Shown: positions 60,485 to 64,000 of the stretch, in pieces
How the letters are laid out: the number at the start of each line of letters is the position of its first letter
How positions within the stretch are numbered: position 1 is the stretch's first letter
Assembly: GCF_001306145.1 (NCBI RefSeq)
Contig: NZ_LGKO01000005.1
Span: forward strand, 62,001-126,000
DNA from: Thermanaerothrix daxensis
Lineage (GTDB): Bacteria > Chloroflexota > Anaerolineae > Anaerolineales > Anaerolineaceae
Direction of reading: 5' to 3'
DNA length: 64,000 nucleotides
The notes under the pieces: generated by a model
Databases searched by the model: none
What the model was told of the DNA's origin: nothing
The model's input: the letters and a program-made list of their open reading frames with translations, nothing else
Position numbers and translations under genes: made by a program

Positions 60485-61456
60485 ATGGAGATCAATCTGG
60501 GTGCAGTGACTGCGTCCTCGTCATCTCACTCCAATGATGTGGAAAATTTGCTCGTCCTTGGGGCCGGGCCGGCCGGTTTGGCGGCGGCGCTCTATGCCGC
60601 CCGTGCCGAACTTGCGCCCCTGGTGTTGACTGGTACTGAATTGGGCGGTCAGGCTGCGCTGACCCACATGATTGAAAACTACCCCGGTTTTCCCGAGGGC
60701 GTTGGTGGGATGGAACTGGGGGAATTGTTTCAAAAGCAGGCAGAGCGCTTTGGAGCACGCCTGGAATTTGATACGGCCGAGGCGGTGGACCTATCTCAAC
60801 GACCTTTCCGGGTGCGTACGTACGACAAGGAGTACCTGGCGCGCACGCTCATCATTGCCACTGGCGCCAGCCCCAACCACCTTCAAGTTCCCGGAGAGGC
60901 AGAATTCACGGGTCGCGGAGTTTCCTACTGTGCTACGTGCGATGGCTGGTTTTTCAAGGATAAGGAGGTCATTGTGGTGGGGGGCGGCGATAGCGCGCTG
61001 GAAGAGGGAATTTTCCTCACTCGCTATGCCAGGCAGGTGACCATCGTACATCGGCGTGATCAATTACGCGCGGGGGCCATCTTACAGCGCCGCGCGCGTG
61101 AGAATCCGAAGATCCGGTTTATCTGGAACACGGTGGTGCGCGAGATCCGCGGCAACACGGCGGTGGAGGCAGTGCGCCTGGAAAATGTGAAGACCGGAGA
61201 AGTCTGGGAGCAACCCACCGACGGCGTGTTTATCTTCATCGGCCATCGGCCCAATACAGCGCTCTTCCAGGGGCAATTGAAACTGGATGCCCAGGGCTAC
61301 ATTAAAACGGATGCGCTGATGCGGACCAGCGTGCCCGGTGTGTTTGCGGCGGGTGAGGTGATGGACCCGCATTTTCGCCAGGTGGTGACCTCTGCCGGTA
61401 TGGGCGCCGCAGCGGCTATGATGGCCATTCGCTTCCTGCAAGAGCAAGAGGGGTAG
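60485..61456 (+). CDS. trxB: Thioredoxin reductase-like flavoprotein
   Basis: A 323-residue FAD/NAD(P)H disulfide reductase. The FAD motif is [16 protein letters not shown] at 26-41; the redox pair is Cys149-Cys152 in [11 protein letters not shown]; the NADPH motif is [10 protein letters not shown]; the C-terminal FAD motif is [11 protein letters not shown]. It would pass electrons to thioredoxins such as the redoxins in this window (inference). GAGGAG precedes the ATG. A perfect terminator follows. The C-terminal half fits the thioredoxin reductase class. Confidence 0.92.
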   Translation: MEINLGAVTASSSSHSNDVENLLVLGAGPAGLAAALYAARAELAPLVLTGTELGGQAALTHMIENYPGFPEGVGGMELGELFQKQAERFGARLEFDTAEAVDLSQRPFRVRTYDKEYLARTLIIATGASPNHLQVPGEAEFTGRGVSYCATCDGWFFKDKEVIVVGGGDSALEEGIFLTRYARQVTIVHRRDQLRAGAILQRRARENPKIRFIWNTVVREIRGNTAVEAVRLENVKTGEVWEQPTDGVFIFIGHRPNTALFQGQLKLDAQGYIKTDALMRTSVPGVFAAGEVMDPHFRQVVTSAGMGAAAAMMAIRFLQEQEG

Positions 61457-61497
61457 AGCATTGACCTTTGAGGGCGGGTAAGGCTGACCACCTGACA

Positions 61498-61530
61498 AAA
61501 AGGCTGCCCTGATCAACCGGGCAGCCTTTT
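61498..61530. terminator. Bidirectional terminator
   Basis: A 12-base perfect stem (AAAAGGCTGCCC / GGGCAGCCTTTT) with a 9-base loop between the convergent flavoprotein and LysM genes. Confidence 0.9.
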
Positions 61531-61550
61531 GTATTTACTAACCGCGCGGG

Positions 61551-62690
61551 TCAGGGTGTGGGCGAGGGTGAACCCGCTGCCCACCAGACGAAGACGCGCA
61601 GTGCACTGGGTGATCCGGCCTGTTCGTAAATGGGCTTGCCATCCAGGGAGGTCCCGGTCTGGCGCACCGGCACTACAAACCATTGTAGTACATGGGGCAC
61701 GGTATCCACCGGGCGGAACGAAGCCGGCACGATGTATTTGGTATCCGTCACATAATCTACCAGGCGGCGACCGCGTCCTTCTGTCAGGTCCTCAATGGTC
61801 ACGGCGTACGCCTCGTTATCTCGCAAAGTGCCCACCGAAGCCCATTGCAGGGTCACCGAATCGTTGGCAGCAGTAAAGACGGCGCCGTTGGCGGGCAGGA
61901 GCAGGTTAGGTGCCGGATACGGCGGGGGTGGGGTTGGGGTGGGAGTGGGGCCGGGGGTGGGCAGTCGCTCGCACAGCGGGATTTGCAGTACCTGCCCCTC
62001 GTAAACAATGTCGCTGGTCAGGCCGTTATAGGTCTTGATGGACTCCATGGAGACGTTATAACGGGCGGCAATGATGCTCAGGGTGTCATTGGCCGTCACC
62101 GTGTAATCCAGTTTTTGGCAGGCGGCTTCGGTGGCTTCGGCCGGGCTGAGCGTGTTGGTCGGTTGCGGAGATGGGGTGGGGGTGGGTTGGGGAATGAGCA
62201 ATTTTTGCCCCACCACCAGGTTATCACACGCCACCGGCAGGTTGTTCAGAGCAATGATGCTGGAGACGGAGACCCCAAACGTGTAGGCGATGGTGATGCA
62301 GTTATCCCCAGAGCGGACGGTGTACTCAATGGGTGGCAGGGGGGTAAAGGTGGGCTCCAGGGTTGGGGTCGGGCTGGCGGTGGGGGTCAGGGTGATGGTG
62401 GGGGTCACGGTCAGGGTAGGTGTGGCCGTGGGTTCCACCACTCGTCCGGTGCCTTGCAGTGCCGCAAAGACCGTGCCCGCGCCGATGGCCAGCAGCAGGA
62501 CCATTAATCCCAACGCAATCGGGAGTGAAAGGGTGATTTCAGGAAGGCGAGGCCCCTGGAGCGGGCTGCCTTTTTTGCTTCCCTCAGGGGTAAAGGTGTG
62601 GCCGCAGACCAGACAGCGGGTTGCTCCTTCACTGGTGCGCGCTCCACAAATTGGGCAAACTTTGGTTTTGGTCGTTTCCTCTGGACTCAT
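61551..62690 (-). CDS. Zinc-ribbon membrane protein with two LysM domains
   Basis: A cytoplasmic N-terminal zinc ribbon (CPICG...CLVCG, residues 12-31), one membrane helix (LSLPIALGLMVLLLAIGAG), a long Thr/Pro linker, and two LysM domains (YTVRSGDNCITIAYTFGVSV near 150 and YTVTANDTLSIIAARYNVSM near 215) joined by Pro/Thr linkers, then a C-terminal beta domain. LysM binds peptidoglycan-type glycans, so the protein may link membrane and wall. An L,D-transpeptidase gene lies upstream on the same strand. Confidence 0.88.
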   Translation of the reverse strand: MSPEETTKTKVCPICGARTSEGATRCLVCGHTFTPEGSKKGSPLQGPRLPEITLSLPIALGLMVLLLAIGAGTVFAALQGTGRVVEPTATPTLTVTPTITLTPTASPTPTLEPTFTPLPPIEYTVRSGDNCITIAYTFGVSVSSIIALNNLPVACDNLVVGQKLLIPQPTPTPSPQPTNTLSPAEATEAACQKLDYTVTANDTLSIIAARYNVSMESIKTYNGLTSDIVYEGQVLQIPLCERLPTPGPTPTPTPPPPYPAPNLLLPANGAVFTAANDSVTLQWASVGTLRDNEAYAVTIEDLTEGRGRRLVDYVTDTKYIVPASFRPVDTVPHVLQWFVVPVRQTGTSLDGKPIYEQAGSPSALRVFVWWAAGSPSPTP

Positions 62691-62787
62691 AGACCTTATC
62701 CTTAAAATATGCCGTATAAGGGTTCGCGGCAGGGGGTATTATAACATAGTCGTTTTTCTGGCAAGGGGTGGCCTCTCGGCTGCCGGT

Positions 62788-63819
62788 TCAGACAACTATC
62801 ACGCGTGTGCCGTAGCCTATCTTTTCGATGTCCTCCGGACCGGCTACGGGGGTTGTCCAGCGGTAAAGCCAGCGTGCTTCGGCGGTGCGCATGTTGATGC
62901 AGCCGTGGCTGCGGGGGGTGCCAAAATCGGTGTGCCAGTAAGTGCCGTGAAAAGCCACGCCGGTAGCCTCAAAGAAGCACGTCCAGGGTACACCGGGTAG
63001 TTCGTAGTCTTCGGGGTTGCCCGTCAAGCGACCCTCCCCCATGTGTTTGGAGGGCATCTTGGAGTAGATGTTGAACTCCCCCTTGGGGGTTTCCCATGGA
63101 ATTTCTCCGGGAGGTGAACGGAACAACCCTGAGGAGATCTTGGTTTGGAAAACCGGCGTTTCCCCTTCGTAGCAGGTCAGGGTTTGGCGGGCAATGGAGA
63201 CTTCAATCCACTTCTGGTGAGGGGGCACATCCGGAGAGATGGGAGCAAATTCTTCCGGTCTCAGCAGGCGCAGATGCAGAGCAGGGGCGTGATACTCAAT
63301 TTCCAGCAATTCATCCTTAATGCGGTACCAGGGACTGCCATCAGGTCCTTCGTCTATTCCCACCACCCAGTGGGTGGATTCGAAGTAAAGGCGGTATAAT
63401 GGCTGCCAGCCCTGCGACCTCGTGTAGCGCAAAGCCTGGGTGTAGGGCACGGTGACTTCGGCCAGGTTGAGCGCCGCTGGCAGGTTCGTGGGGACCGGAT
63501 TATATTGAATGCGCACGCGCTGCGTGTTGGCCCGATGGATGTAACCGCCCCATACCCGATACCACACCGGATTGTAGGCAGGGCCGGCTTCCGACTCCAC
63601 CTCGGCGTAGATGTTGACCAGTTCGTCGCGGTAGCGCTGAAAGCGAATGCGGCTTTTGTCCGAAGGCTGGCTGTAGACGCTGACCGAACGCACGGTGACA
63701 CGCAGCAGATCCTCTTGGGTGGCATCGCGGAAGGTGCCCTCCCAGGGGCGGAACGCCAGTGTCCCCAGGCTGAGCGCCATCAGGCGCAAAAATTCGCGGC
63801 GCGAAAGGCGGGTGCTCAT
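62788..63819 (-). CDS. Tat-exported L,D-transpeptidase (YkuD family)
   Basis: A twin-arginine signal (SRREFLRLMALSLGTLAF) begins the 343-residue protein. The C-terminal YkuD domain starts at IEVSIARQTLTCYEGETPVF and ends in the active site HGTYWHTDFGTPRSHGCINM, with catalytic His and Cys. It would cross-link peptidoglycan or anchor proteins outside the membrane. The middle region has SH3-like repeats (VSVYSQPSDKSRIRFQRY). ATG at 63819 is preferred to an in-frame TTG at 63825. It is divergent from the last gene. Confidence 0.92.
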   Translation of the reverse strand: MSTRLSRREFLRLMALSLGTLAFRPWEGTFRDATQEDLLRVTVRSVSVYSQPSDKSRIRFQRYRDELVNIYAEVESEAGPAYNPVWYRVWGGYIHRANTQRVRIQYNPVPTNLPAALNLAEVTVPYTQALRYTRSQGWQPLYRLYFESTHWVVGIDEGPDGSPWYRIKDELLEIEYHAPALHLRLLRPEEFAPISPDVPPHQKWIEVSIARQTLTCYEGETPVFQTKISSGLFRSPPGEIPWETPKGEFNIYSKMPSKHMGEGRLTGNPEDYELPGVPWTCFFEATGVAFHGTYWHTDFGTPRSHGCINMRTAEARWLYRWTTPVAGPEDIEKIGYGTRVIVV

Positions 63820-63839
63820 TTGCAAAGGATTATACCAGT

Positions 63840-64000
63840 GTGAGGGATCTCCTTTTGGCGCTTCTTTCCGCGGTGCTGGGGGCGCTAGCCAACTGGCTGG
63901 CGCGTGATCTTCTGCGCCGTTTTCGATTGCGGGAGATCTTCGGGCTCAATTTTGCCCTCATCTTTGGCATGATGTTGCCTCTGGCTCCGCTCTACTTTAG
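63840..64000 (+). CDS. N-terminal part of a membrane protein, 3' truncated
   Basis: An open frame from GTG at 63840 runs off the window. The 53 visible residues contain two hydrophobic segments (LLLALLSAVLGALANWLA and FALIFGMMLPLAPLYF) joined by a basic loop, as in EamA/DMT-type transporters. TATACC lies three bases upstream of the GTG. Too short for a family call. Confidence 0.5.
   Translation, partial: MRDLLLALLSAVLGALANWLARDLLRRFRLREIFGLNFALIFGMMLPLAPLYF

Noticed and set aside
1-64000. CRISPR array, tRNA or rRNA genes, insertion sequence
   Set aside because: No regularly spaced repeats, no tRNA-like cloverleaf, no rRNA stretch and no transposase motif were found on reading both strands.

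Overview
The window is a GC-rich bacterial chromosome segment, densely packed with genes, many of which overlap by an ATGA start/stop junction. The gene content fits a member of the Chloroflexota, most likely Anaerolineae-like (inference; no rRNA gene is present to prove it). Pointers are an archaeal-style mevalonate gene row, exported proteins with long Pro/Thr linkers, B12-binding MerR regulators beside carotenoid genes, and an R3H/AAA ATPase.

Layout. 1-7.4 kb: the end of an R3H ATPase gene, thymidylate kinase, a DsbA-cyclophilin fusion lipoprotein, a PrsW-like protease, DedA, an acyltransferase, an EamA transporter and a redoxin. 7.6-11.7 kb: HMG-CoA reductase, HMG-CoA synthase, a thiolase-fold protein and a DUF35 protein. 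The thiolase-fold protein lacks the usual catalytic Cys and His. 11.7-13.6 kb: a lower-GC island with a bacterial PH-domain protein and a frameshifted, truncated glycosyltransferase pseudogene. 13.6-20.5 kb: a MacB-like ABC export system (adaptor, permease, two ATPases) divergent from a TetR regulator, then a DoxX-like protein. 20.6-29 kb: a UbiA prenyltransferase, small membrane proteins, and a catabolic set (class V aminotransferase, HAD hydrolase, 2-hydroxyacid dehydrogenase, CoA-transferase pair, RocA-type dehydrogenase).

29-39 kb: a C39-like peptidase with repeats, SbcD, a CNNM/CorC protein, SbcC, two GT4 glycosyltransferases and an ADP-ribosylglycohydrolase. 39-45.4 kb: a sorbosone-dehydrogenase-like propeller, a lipoprotein, a small disulfide protein, two YlbF-family proteins, a coiled-coil membrane protein, a 2H phosphoesterase and diaminopropionate ammonia-lyase. 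45.5-52 kb: a carotenoid locus (crtB, crtI, SRPBCC, MFS) led by two tandem MerR regulators with complete B12-binding motifs. A TTTGTAYA element recurs upstream of both regulators and upstream of crtI.

52.1-59 kb holds the most unusual system. A divergent heme-copper-oxidase/NorB-like membrane protein with two HxH motifs lies in a row with a SUMF1/NirV-like lipoprotein, a CtaB-like farnesyltransferase, three unrecognised multi-pass membrane proteins and a Cys/His-rich lipoprotein. A Crp/Fnr regulator is divergent from this row. CRP-type palindromes overlap the predicted -10 elements, suggesting a regulated respiratory or NO-handling unit. 59-64 kb: a class III aminotransferase, a thioredoxin reductase-like flavoprotein, a LysM protein, a Tat-exported L,D-transpeptidase and the start of a membrane protein gene.
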